Positions 51,083-58,275 of a stretch of 58,275 bases of DNA are shown piece by piece (within the stretch, counting starts at the first letter, position 1; each line of letters opens with the position of its first letter). Origin of the DNA: Polyangium fumosum (GTDB lineage Bacteria > Myxococcota_A > Polyangia > Polyangiales > Polyangiaceae); contig NZ_SSMQ01000079.1 in NCBI RefSeq assembly GCF_005144585.1, positions 1-58,275 of the forward strand, read 5' to 3'. Below the pieces are notes generated by a model. That model saw only the letters and a list, made by a program, of their open reading frames with translations. It had not been told where the DNA came from and did no database searches. Position numbers and translations under genes: made by a program.

Positions 51083-53305
51083 ATGCCGGAGGACGACCCG
51101 CGAGCCCGGCTCGAATCGCTGGAGCGCGAGATCGAGCATCTGCGAGGGGAGAACCAGCGTTTGCTGGACGTGCAACGAGGGGTATCCTCCGTTTCGGACG
51201 GAAGCACCCCGCCGAGCGCGGCGAGCATGCGCCCGATCGCGGAGGCGTTGCCGCATCTCGTATGGATATGGGGTCTGGACGGACCCGAATACTACAATCG
51301 TCGATTCGTGGAATATACTGGGCGGACCATCGAGACCGGACGGAAGGTGAGCTGGGTCGAGCACGTTCATCCCGACGACCGCGAGAGGGCGGCGCGCACG
51401 TTCGCGCGCAGCCAGCAGACGGGGGAGATTTACGAATGCGAGGCGCGGGTGCGGGGGGTGAACGGCCAGTATCGCTGGTTCCTCTCGCGCGCCTGGCCGA
51501 TGTACGGCCCGGACGGGCGACCCGAGCGCTGGTTCGGCGCGCTCACGGACATCGACGAGCACAAGCGCAACGAGGCGGCCCTCGCGAGCCTCTACGAAGT
51601 GGCGGAGCGAGAGCGAAAACGAATGGAACGGCTCCAGGCGTTCACCGCGAAGCTCTCGGCCGCGCGGACGATCCGCGAGGTGATCGACGCCATCGTGACC
51701 GAGGGGCGCAAAGCTTTCGGGGCTTCACGCGGCGTGTTCGCGAAGCTCGTCGCGGAGCCGGGGTTTCTCGAGATCGTGCGAATGGAGGGCTGGCCCGACG
51801 AGATGCGCGCGCTCTGGCTCGGCCGGCGCCTGCCGCTCCTCGAGGAATTGCCGCTGACCGACGCGGTGCGCGCCGATACGCCGATCTATTTTCGCGACCG
51901 GGCATCCCTCGAAGCGCGGTACCCCGAATTCGCGCGGCGCGTCTTGGGCACGGAGGCCCTGCTCGTCCTGCCGATTCGCGCGGGCGGGAGCCAGGTCGGG
52001 GCGCTCGGGCTCCTGTACGACGCGCCCCCGCATTTCACGGACGACGATGATCGCCGTGAAATGCAGACGTTCGCGCGCCTCTCGGGCCAGGCGTTCGAGC
52101 GGGGCCAGCTCTTCGACACGGCCAAGGCCGAGATGCAGCGCGCCGAGGAGGCAAACCACGCGAAGGATCTTTTCCTGGGCATGATGAGCCACGAATTGCG
52201 CACGCCGCTCACGGCCATCCTCGGCTGGGCGACGATCCTGCGCGGGAGGTTGCCGCCGCCGGAGACGCTGGCCAAGGCGCTGCAGGTGATCGAGCGGAAT
52301 GCGCGCGCCCAGGCGCAGCTCATTGACGATTTGCTCGACGTGACGAAGATCCTCGCGGGATCGATGCGGATCGAGGTGCAGGACGTCGATCCGCTCGCCG
52401 TGATGGAAGCGGCGCTCGACGTGGTGCGGCCCGCGGCGATGGCCAAAGGCGTGGATATCGTTCGGGCGCTCGACGCGGGTGTCCTGCCGCTGCGCGCCGA
52501 TCCGGCGCGGCTGCAGCAGGTCGTGTGGAACCTGCTTTCGAATGCGGTAAAATTCACGCCGGCGGGCGGGCAGATTTTCGTGACGTTGCTGGGCGACGAC
52601 AGCCATGTCGAGCTCGCCGTGGAGGATACGGGCAAGGGCATTCCGTCCGCGTTTTTGCCGTACATCTTCGAGCCGTTTCGCCAGGCGGACGTGGGCACGA
52701 CGCGCGCCCACGGCGGCCTCGGGCTCGGGCTCGCGATCGTGCGCCACCTCGTCGATTTGCACGGGGGCGTGATCGAGGCGACGAGCCCAGGCGAAGGCAA
52801 GGGCGCGCGTTTCGTGGTGCGGCTGCCGCGACGGCAGGATTCGTTCGCCGTGTCGCCCGGCGCCTCATTGTATGGCTTCGGGCCGGCGCTGGGTTCGAGC
52901 CTCGAAGGCCACCGGATTCTGGTGATCGACGACGAGCCGGACGTGCTCGAAATGCTCGCGTCCTACCTGTCGAGCCGAGGCGCGACGGTCCTCGTGGCCA
53001 GCAGCGCCGCCGAGGGGCTCTGGAAAATCAAGGAGTCGCGGCCGGACGTGGTCGTGTGCGACATCGGCATGCCGGGGCAGGACGGCTACCATTTCATCGA
53101 GCAGCTCCGCAGCGCGTTGCCCGTGGAGGGGAGCACGACGCCGGTCGTCGCGCTCACGGCGTACGCGCGCCCGGAGGACCGGACGCGCGCGCTCTTGCAT
53201 GGATTCGACACGCACGTGGCGAAGCCGCTCGATCCGAGCGAGCTCGCGGCCGTGATCGAGCGGCTCTCTACGTCCAAGGTGGCGGCGCGATCTCGCGCAA
53301 GTTGA
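51083..53305 (+). CDS. Hybrid sensor histidine kinase (PAS-GAF-HisKA-HATPase-REC)
   Basis: Protein of 740 aa. An N-terminal coiled segment leads to a PAS domain (about 55-160, with the NGQYRWFLSRAWPMYGPDGRP PAC part), a GAF domain (about 190-335), and HisKA with phospho-acceptor His370 in MSHELRTPLTA. The HATPase has N-box NLLSNAVKF, EDTGKGI and GGLGLGLAI. A C-terminal receiver follows, with VIDDEPDVLEM, phospho-acceptor Asp660 in VCDIGMPGQDGY and Lys in HVAKPLD. Cytosolic, no membrane helices. The Met at 51083 has GGAGG upstream and is preferred over 51062. The output partner is not encoded nearby. Confidence 0.93.
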   Translation: MPEDDPRARLESLEREIEHLRGENQRLLDVQRGVSSVSDGSTPPSAASMRPIAEALPHLVWIWGLDGPEYYNRRFVEYTGRTIETGRKVSWVEHVHPDDRERAARTFARSQQTGEIYECEARVRGVNGQYRWFLSRAWPMYGPDGRPERWFGALTDIDEHKRNEAALASLYEVAERERKRMERLQAFTAKLSAARTIREVIDAIVTEGRKAFGASRGVFAKLVAEPGFLEIVRMEGWPDEMRALWLGRRLPLLEELPLTDAVRADTPIYFRDRASLEARYPEFARRVLGTEALLVLPIRAGGSQVGALGLLYDAPPHFTDDDDRREMQTFARLSGQAFERGQLFDTAKAEMQRAEEANHAKDLFLGMMSHELRTPLTAILGWATILRGRLPPPETLAKALQVIERNARAQAQLIDDLLDVTKILAGSMRIEVQDVDPLAVMEAALDVVRPAAMAKGVDIVRALDAGVLPLRADPARLQQVVWNLLSNAVKFTPAGGQIFVTLLGDDSHVELAVEDTGKGIPSAFLPYIFEPFRQADVGTTRAHGGLGLGLAIVRHLVDLHGGVIEATSPGEGKGARFVVRLPRRQDSFAVSPGASLYGFGPALGSSLEGHRILVIDDEPDVLEMLASYLSSRGATVLVASSAAEGLWKIKESRPDVVVCDIGMPGQDGYHFIEQLRSALPVEGSTTPVVALTAYARPEDRTRALLHGFDTHVAKPLDPSELAAVIERLSTSKVAARSRAS

Positions 53306-53409
53306 ACCCACCGGGGTAGGAAGGACGCGTGTACGTCCGTGGCGCCCGGGGCGATCGTACCACGACGAGCCCTTCCCGGCAGGCCGGGGTCCCGGGTAGA
53401 CTGCGCGTG

Positions 53410-55167
53410 ATGCGTGTTCGTCGTTTCGCACGGATCGCCATGTTCCTCGGGCTCGTGGGCTGCGGCGCGGCCGCTCCGGGGGACCCTTCTGCGTTCCCGG
53501 GAAAACCCGCGCCGACGAAGGGACGCGCGGATGTGGCGTACATCGCGATAGGTCCTCGCGCGCTGCTTGAAGGAATCGAGCCGCTGCTCGTGCACCGCGA
53601 GGCGCGGGGCCTCCGGGTCGCGCGGGTTTCGCTCGAAGAGATCGCCCGGCCGAACGGCGGCGGCGCGCCGTCGCCGGAGCAGATCGAGGGGGCGATCCGG
53701 CAGGTCGCGTCGGATGCGGGGAAACGGCTTCGGTTCGTCCTGCTCGTGGGGGACGCGCCGGGGTATGGCGAGTCGCTCGACGGGTCCTCGTTCGTGCCGA
53801 CGTTTTACCGGACGAAGATTCACTACGAGAACGAGGACATCGAGGAGTATGCGTTCCTGGAGGCGAATGTGCGGGAGGAGGACCGCGGCCTCCTGCGTCA
53901 CATGGAGGGGAGTTACGCGACGGACTTCCCGTACGCCCTCGCGCACGTGGGTGCGCCCGGACAACCGGAGCTCTCGGCGCAACGAGCGCCCACAGCGCTC
54001 GCCGTGGGGCGGGTGCCGGCGCGGACCGCGGACGAGGCGCGTGATTTCGCGAAGAAGGTGGTCGCGTACGAGACGGCGCGCCCGGAGCGCGCGTGGCGCC
54101 GCAGCATCTCGCTTTTCAGCGCGCCGGCGCGGTTTGGCCCGGTCGCCGATCTCCTGATCGAGAGAAGGATGACGCGTGTCCTGGACGAGCAGGTCCCCTA
54201 TGACTGGGACGTGGACATCGTTTTCCCGAAGGCAGGGTCGCCGTACGCGTATCCTTTCCCGGAGCTTGGCCATCGGCTCGTCGAGCGGCTCGACGCGGGC
54301 GCGCTGATTGCGGGCTACGTCGGCCACGGGTCGCCGATGTTCCTCGACACCGTCCGCTTCAACGGCGCTCGGTACAGCACCGGGAACATGCTGGATTTTG
54401 CGCATGTGCGTATCCCCGACGGCAAGCCCTTTTTCGTGGCGATCACGTGCAGCACGGGGTTTTTTGATCTCCGGAACGGGCGTCGATCCATCGCGGAGGC
54501 CCTCGTCATGAACCCGGAGGGCGTCATCGCCGCGTTTGCGTCGAGCCGCGAGAGTCACCCGTACCCGAATGCGCTTTATGGAGAGGCGATCGTGCAGACG
54601 TTCGTCGAGGAGCGCGCGCCGACGATCGGGGAGGGGATCGTGACTGCGAAGCGGAGAATGCACGAGGGGGAGGTCCCGCTCGCGCCGTTGCTCTTTCAAT
54701 CGGATCCGGAGGAGCTCGCGGAGGAGCACTTGGGCCTCTACAACCTGCTCGGCGATCCGGCGACGGTGTTGCAATACCCGGCGAGCGCCGTGGTGAAGCT
54801 CGCGGGAGGGCCCGAGTCACGCGCGCCGGGCGCCGAGGTGGCGATTTCGGTGGAGGCCTCCGGGATTCCGACGGGAACGGCGCTCCTCACGGTCGAGACG
54901 AAGCGCAGCGTGGTGCGGACGAAGGTCCCGGGCGAGGCCGAGCTGGAAGCGATGCCCGAAGAACAGGCGTGGGAGGTGCTACGAAAGACCTATGCCGCGG
55001 CCTCGGACAAGGTGATCACGCGCCTCGAAGGAGCGTTGCATGAAGGGCGCGCGGAGTTTCGCGTGAAGCTGCCGGTCGAGGCCGGTGAATACGTGATCAA
55101 GGTGTTCGCCGGGGGGAGTGGACAGGCGGCGACGGGGCACGCGCGGGTCAAGGTGGAGAAGCCATAG
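53410..55167 (+). CDS. C25 (gingipain)-like cysteine peptidase lipoprotein
   Basis: Protein of 585 aa. Signal peptide with lipobox LVGC (Cys18). The catalytic pair of the C25 family is recognisable: His306 in AGYVGHGSP and Cys347 in FFVAITCSTGFFD. The preceding alpha/beta region (RFVLLVGDAP, FYRTKIHYENEDIEEYAF, ALAVGRVPARTADEA) matches the fold. C-terminal about 120 residues are Ig-like. A surface-exposed endopeptidase is expected; whether it needs secretion by a type IX-like route, as in Bacteroidota, is unclear and no such genes are here. Confidence 0.85.
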   Translation: MRVRRFARIAMFLGLVGCGAAAPGDPSAFPGKPAPTKGRADVAYIAIGPRALLEGIEPLLVHREARGLRVARVSLEEIARPNGGGAPSPEQIEGAIRQVASDAGKRLRFVLLVGDAPGYGESLDGSSFVPTFYRTKIHYENEDIEEYAFLEANVREEDRGLLRHMEGSYATDFPYALAHVGAPGQPELSAQRAPTALAVGRVPARTADEARDFAKKVVAYETARPERAWRRSISLFSAPARFGPVADLLIERRMTRVLDEQVPYDWDVDIVFPKAGSPYAYPFPELGHRLVERLDAGALIAGYVGHGSPMFLDTVRFNGARYSTGNMLDFAHVRIPDGKPFFVAITCSTGFFDLRNGRRSIAEALVMNPEGVIAAFASSRESHPYPNALYGEAIVQTFVEERAPTIGEGIVTAKRRMHEGEVPLAPLLFQSDPEELAEEHLGLYNLLGDPATVLQYPASAVVKLAGGPESRAPGAEVAISVEASGIPTGTALLTVETKRSVVRTKVPGEAELEAMPEEQAWEVLRKTYAAASDKVITRLEGALHEGRAEFRVKLPVEAGEYVIKVFAGGSGQAATGHARVKVEKP

Positions 55168-55185
55168 GTGGCTGGGCGGCGCCGG

Positions 55186-55986
55186 TCATTCCACCTTCAC
55201 GGTCACCGCCACGTCGCGGTTGTCGATCACGCATTGCTCGGACGTGCAGACCGAGAAGTAAAATTTGCCGGACACCTGCGCGTCGCCGGCGTTTTGCGGG
55301 ACGAACGGCACGCGCATCACGGCGCGGCTCGCGGAGACGCTCACGCCCTCGGTCCGCACGATCGGCGTGGGATACGTGACGCCCGCGGCCGCCGCGCCGA
55401 GCTTCATCTTGTACGGATATTCTTGATTGCAGTGGAATTCGCCCTTCGGGACGAGCACCACCTCGACGAAGCCCTGCTCCCCGGCCTTGTACCGGCCTGA
55501 CGATTGCATCCACAGGCTGAAGCTCTGCTCGCCCACCTTCGGGGAGACGACCGGCGGAGGCGGCTCGGGCGTGGGCGCCGGGGCGGCGGCAACCGCGGGC
55601 GGAGGCTCGGGCGTGGTGGCAGGCGGGGGCGCCGGCGCAGGCTCGGGCGCGGCGCTGGGCGCAGCTTTCTTGGCGGCGTCCGCTTGGGCCGGGTCGGCTG
55701 CTTTTGCTTTGGGCGCCTCGTGCGCCGGTGCCGCGCCGGCGTTTCCCTCGCTTTCGGGCGCCTTCGCCGCCGGTGCCGCGGGGGCGGGCTTTTCGGGCGT
55801 GGCGGACGCCTCCTTCGCCTCGGGCTTGGCTTCCGGCTGGATCGTCGCGCGGTCGGGCTCCGCGGTGGGCTCGGCGCCGCCTTCCTTGCAGCCCGCGGCG
55901 AGGAAACAAGCCGCCGCGGCGAGCGCCCCCTGCACAACGAATCCACGCACGTGCGTCGCCTGGTTCGAGCCGCCCGAGAGAGCCAT
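55186..55986 (-). CDS. Lipoprotein with long Ala/Pro/Glu linker and C-terminal beta domain
   Basis: Protein of 266 aa. Lipobox LAAGC (Cys33), a low-complexity linker of about 110 residues (A, P, E, K) and a C-terminal beta domain of about 110 residues. Its conserved-looking end FYFSVCTSEQCVIDNRDVAVTV carries a Cys pair like that of DsbD-N or related disulfide-bearing domains. May tether to the peptidoglycan through the linker. Shine-Dalgarno is weak at ATG 55986. Confidence 0.65.
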   Translation of the reverse strand: MALSGGSNQATHVRGFVVQGALAAAACFLAAGCKEGGAEPTAEPDRATIQPEAKPEAKEASATPEKPAPAAPAAKAPESEGNAGAAPAHEAPKAKAADPAQADAAKKAAPSAAPEPAPAPPPATTPEPPPAVAAAPAPTPEPPPPVVSPKVGEQSFSLWMQSSGRYKAGEQGFVEVVLVPKGEFHCNQEYPYKMKLGAAAAGVTYPTPIVRTEGVSVSASRAVMRVPFVPQNAGDAQVSGKFYFSVCTSEQCVIDNRDVAVTVKVE

Positions 55987-56107
55987 ACCATTCGAGGTAT
56001 CCGATCCCGTAGCTCCCGTAAAGCCTCCGGCTCGGATACGACTCGCACGATTGCGACGTCCATCGCCGCTCCGCGATGCCCGCGTTGCATTGCGCTGGAC
56101 AGCGTCT

Positions 56108-56923
56108 CTACGCGTCCGCTTTTTCGACCGCCCTCGCCGGAAGTTTCTTCCACGCCGCGATCGCCATCCCCACCGCGACGGCCGCAGCCACGAGCGCGAC
56201 CACGCCACGCGCGCGCGGCCCGTCTCCGAGCAGCCCGCTCTTCCACGTCACGTCGAGCAGCCCGCCGCGCAGCCCCACGCCCGCGAGCAGGGTGAAGCCC
56301 GCATGCGCCGCGACCGACGCCCACGCGACGCCGGTGCGCGCCCAGAGCACCGCGAAGAGCGCGCCCTGCGCGGCCGCGAGCACGAGCGCCTCCCACGACG
56401 CACCCGGCACGAGCGCGAGCGCGGCGACCCCGGCGAGCACGGCGTACCCGATCCCGAAGCGCGGACCGAGCCCCGCGCGCGCCGCGACCACGAGCGGCAA
56501 ACCCCGGTAGAGCAGCTCGTCCCGCGTCGCCACGGCCGCCGCGCGCAGCAGGGCAAACCCCAGCGAGCTCGACGGGCTGCCCGCGCTCACGGTGGCAAAC
56601 CCCGCGAGCACGGCCACGAGGAGCGGCACGACGACGAGCACGAGCGCGACGCCGAGACCGAGCCCGATGCCGCGAAACGCACGCGCTCGTGGCTCCTTGC
56701 CGGTGCTCGGGTCCGGGTCCCATCGCACGCCCACGCGGTACGTCCCGAGGTCCACGATGATCGCGCCGACGAGCGCAGCGACGAGCGGATTGCGACCGAC
56801 GACGACCTCCGCGAGGCGTACGGCCGCCGCGGTGCCGAGCAGCCACGCGGAGCCCTTGGCGATCTCACGCAAGGCGGTCCGAGGTGCGTCGAGCCGTACG
56901 GTCGCGGAAGGCACGGGCCGCAT
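56108..56923 (-). CDS. CPBP-type intramembrane protease-like protein (divergent)
   Basis: Protein of 271 aa with about six to eight hydrophobic helices. The CPBP/Abi motif region is TRDELLYRGLPLV, where the usual EExxxR has Asp before Glu (DE). A second conserved motif region is WASVAAHAGFTLLAG, with the expected His. The missing first Glu may mean a weak or inactive protease. Function of CPBP proteins ranges from prenyl-protein processing to bacteriocin immunity. Divergent from the bactofilin genes. Confidence 0.75.
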   Translation of the reverse strand: MRPVPSATVRLDAPRTALREIAKGSAWLLGTAAAVRLAEVVVGRNPLVAALVGAIIVDLGTYRVGVRWDPDPSTGKEPRARAFRGIGLGLGVALVLVVVPLLVAVLAGFATVSAGSPSSSLGFALLRAAAVATRDELLYRGLPLVVAARAGLGPRFGIGYAVLAGVAALALVPGASWEALVLAAAQGALFAVLWARTGVAWASVAAHAGFTLLAGVGLRGGLLDVTWKSGLLGDGPRARGVVALVAAAVAVGMAIAAWKKLPARAVEKADA

Positions 56924-57078
56924 GGTGGCATGTTTCCGCGAGGGACGCTTCGCTCGCCGCGGAGGGCGCGGCCCCGACAGACAGGCGTTGCGGGCCGGAT
57001 CGCCTTGGAGTAGCTTGCGCGCGCTTTCCGCCCCGCGCGTGTTTCGCCGTGGCGGACGCGAACGTGGAGAAGAGGTCC

Positions 57079-57474
57079 ATGGTCCGAGCGCCGGCGATGC
57101 AAGACAACGATCTCGATACGAGCGGCTCCGTGCTCGGACGCGGCACGCGCGTGCGTGGCCGCGTCGTGGGCGAGGGAGATCTGCGCGTGGAGGGCCACGT
57201 CGAGGGCGGCGTGAGCCTCACGGGCGAGCTCGTGATCGAAGAAGGCGCCGAGATCACCGGCGACGTCGAGGCCGGGGTCGTGACGATCGCCGGCACGCTG
57301 ACCGGTGACGTGTCGGCGCGTGGCCCCGTGGCGATCCGCGCGTCGGCGAAGGTCTCGGGCAACCTCGGCGGCACCGAGGTGAGCCTCGACGAAGGCGCCG
57401 AGTTTGCGGGGCGGATCGAGGCGGATTTCGAGCTGCCGGCCGAGCTTCAGGGTGGCCGCGCCGGCGGTCGGTAA
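57079..57474 (+). CDS. Bactofilin (first of three)
   Basis: Protein of 131 aa. The right-handed beta-helix of bactofilins appears as Gly/Val-rich short repeats: VLGRGTRVRGRVVGEGDLRVEGHVEGGVSLTG, then LVIEEGAEITGDVEAGVVTIAG. The ATG 57079 follows AGAGG. Cytoskeletal filament-forming scaffold without nucleotide. Three bactofilin genes in a row recall the bacN-bacO-bacP locus of Myxococcus xanthus, so this is probably the same arrangement (inference). Confidence 0.92.
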   Translation: MVRAPAMQDNDLDTSGSVLGRGTRVRGRVVGEGDLRVEGHVEGGVSLTGELVIEEGAEITGDVEAGVVTIAGTLTGDVSARGPVAIRASAKVSGNLGGTEVSLDEGAEFAGRIEADFELPAELQGGRAGGR

Positions 57475-57531
57475 ACGTTTTTCCGAGGAACACGAACGTG
57501 CTGCGGCGCGCGCGGCGAGGGAGCGTGGAAG

Positions 57532-57846
57532 GTGGCGGGTACGATCATCGGCAGCGGCATCACGATCGAGGGTGAGATCACCTCCGACGAGGAGGTGGTC
57601 GTGGCCGGCACGGTGCGCGGCAAGCTGAGCGTCGACGGCGGCGTGACCGTCGAGGGAGGCGCGGTCGTCGAAGCGGACGTCGCGGCTGCGTCGCTCTCGG
57701 TCGGCGGCCACGTGACGGGCAACGTGAGCGCTTCGGATCGCGTCGATCTGCTCACCGGCGGACGCCTCGTCGGCGACGTCAAGGCGGCGCGGCTGACCAT
57801 CGCGGACGGTGCCTCGTTCAAGGGCAACGTCGACATGGACGTGTAA
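57532..57846 (+). CDS. Bactofilin (second of three)
   Basis: Protein of 104 aa, near the minimal bactofilin core, from GTG 57532. Repeats such as IGSGITIEGEITSDEEVVVAG, GKLSVDGGVTVEGGAVVEADV and DLLTGGRLVGDVKAARLTIADG form the beta-helix. Only 57 bp after the first bactofilin and 4 bp before the next start, so the three are one operon. Short N- and C-terminal tails suggest it is the core filament subunit. Confidence 0.92.
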   Translation: MAGTIIGSGITIEGEITSDEEVVVAGTVRGKLSVDGGVTVEGGAVVEADVAAASLSVGGHVTGNVSASDRVDLLTGGRLVGDVKAARLTIADGASFKGNVDMDV

Positions 57847-57850
57847 GCCG

Positions 57851-58275
57851 ATGACGACCCCCTCGACCATCGGCCGTGGGACCACGATCCGCGGCTCCAT
57901 TCGCGGCGACGGGGACCTCGACCTCCACGGCTTCGTGGAGGGAAGCGTCACCGTCCAGGGCGAGCTCCTCATCGGCGAGACGGCGCTCGTCAAGAGCGAC
58001 GTCTCCGGCCGCCGCATCATCGTGCGCGGCGCCGTCGCGGGCAACGTGTCGGCGACCGAGCTCGTCGTGCTCGAGCCCGGCGCGCGCGTCGTCGGCGACA
58101 TCGGCGCGCCGCAGATCGGCATCCGGCCCGGCGCGCTCGTGCGAGGCAACGTCTCGACCGGCGCCCCGCTGCCTGTCCGCGCCCCGCAGCCCGCCGCGGC
58201 CGCGCCTGCACAGGCGGCCCCGCGTGGTCGTGCGGCCACCCCGGCCCCTGCCGCCGCGCCTGCGCGTCCTGCGCC
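57851..58275 (+). CDS. Bactofilin (third of three), partial at right edge
   Basis: ATG 57851 begins MTTPSTIGRGTTIRGSIRGD, followed by beta-helix repeats to about residue 98, then an Ala/Pro-rich tail (PVRAPQPAAAAPAQAAP) still open at the window end. At least 141 residues are visible. The long Pro/Ala-rich C-terminal tail resembles that of tail-bearing bactofilins which use it for partner binding, as BacP does in Myxococcus. Truncated only by the window edge. Confidence 0.92.
   Translation, partial: MTTPSTIGRGTTIRGSIRGDGDLDLHGFVEGSVTVQGELLIGETALVKSDVSGRRIIVRGAVAGNVSATELVVLEPGARVVGDIGAPQIGIRPGALVRGNVSTGAPLPVRAPQPAAAAPAQAAPRGRAATPAPAAAPARPA

Overview
The window is very GC-rich, with strong G/C preference at third codon positions. 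It is dense in secreted lipoproteins, Cys-rich or Ala/Pro-rich extracellular proteins, one-component and two-component signalling proteins and bactofilins. This mix fits a myxobacterium, most probably of the Sorangiineae/Polyangiales type (inference from gene content; no rRNA or other marker gene is present). No tRNA, rRNA, CRISPR array, insertion sequence or prophage is visible. The layout looks like ordinary chromosome with much accessory content.

Region 1 (1-14.6 kb) holds an XRE regulator, an ECF-like sigma factor with an unusual Arg-rich/hydrophobic tail, divergent from an outer-membrane-type protein, a Cys-rich lipoprotein, a GNAT acetyltransferase, an NTF2-like protein, a rhomboid-TPR protease, a VOC protein, a decayed serine-hydrolase pseudogene, a COG3910-type ATPase and a phosphotriesterase-like metallohydrolase. 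Several inverted repeats that look like terminators or operators lie between these genes.

Region 2 (14.6-23.4 kb) is a secreted-enzyme block: a large Cys-rich serine hydrolase, a PHM-like copper monooxygenase, a pectinacetylesterase/Notum-like hydrolase, a lipoprotein and an M20 peptidase. The peptidase is preceded by a small, well-supported ORF whose stop overlaps the peptidase start.

Region 3 (23.5-33.2 kb, minus strand) is the most striking part. Four genes with start/stop overlaps (GTGA, ATGA, GTGA) encode a YVTN-type beta-propeller lipoprotein, two SCO copper chaperones and a cytochrome c fused to a Leu/Ile/Val-type periplasmic binding domain. They are followed after 58 bp by a giant multi-cupredoxin copper oxidase (1592 aa) resembling MofA/McoA Mn(II)-oxidase-type proteins. 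Together they look like an extracytoplasmic copper-enzyme module with its own copper delivery and electron carrier.

Region 4 (33.2-42.8 kb) starts with a 21-bp minisatellite beside a decayed copy of the 3' end of the 8.1-8.9 kb gene. A calerythrin-like EF-hand protein, lipoproteins, a cyclase-family hydrolase, a STAS protein, a GH45-like protein whose conserved blocks appear in permuted order, and an FHA-GGDEF protein follow.

Region 5 (42.9-58.3 kb) has RadC, an ALDH7-like dehydrogenase with a PQQ-type propeller gene 2 bp downstream, a PPC-plus-M74-like lipoprotein, a 700-bp intergenic region with a duplicated intrinsic-terminator element, PPK2, a hybrid histidine kinase, a gingipain-like (C25) lipoprotein, a CPBP protein and three consecutive bactofilins. 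The last bactofilin runs off the right edge.
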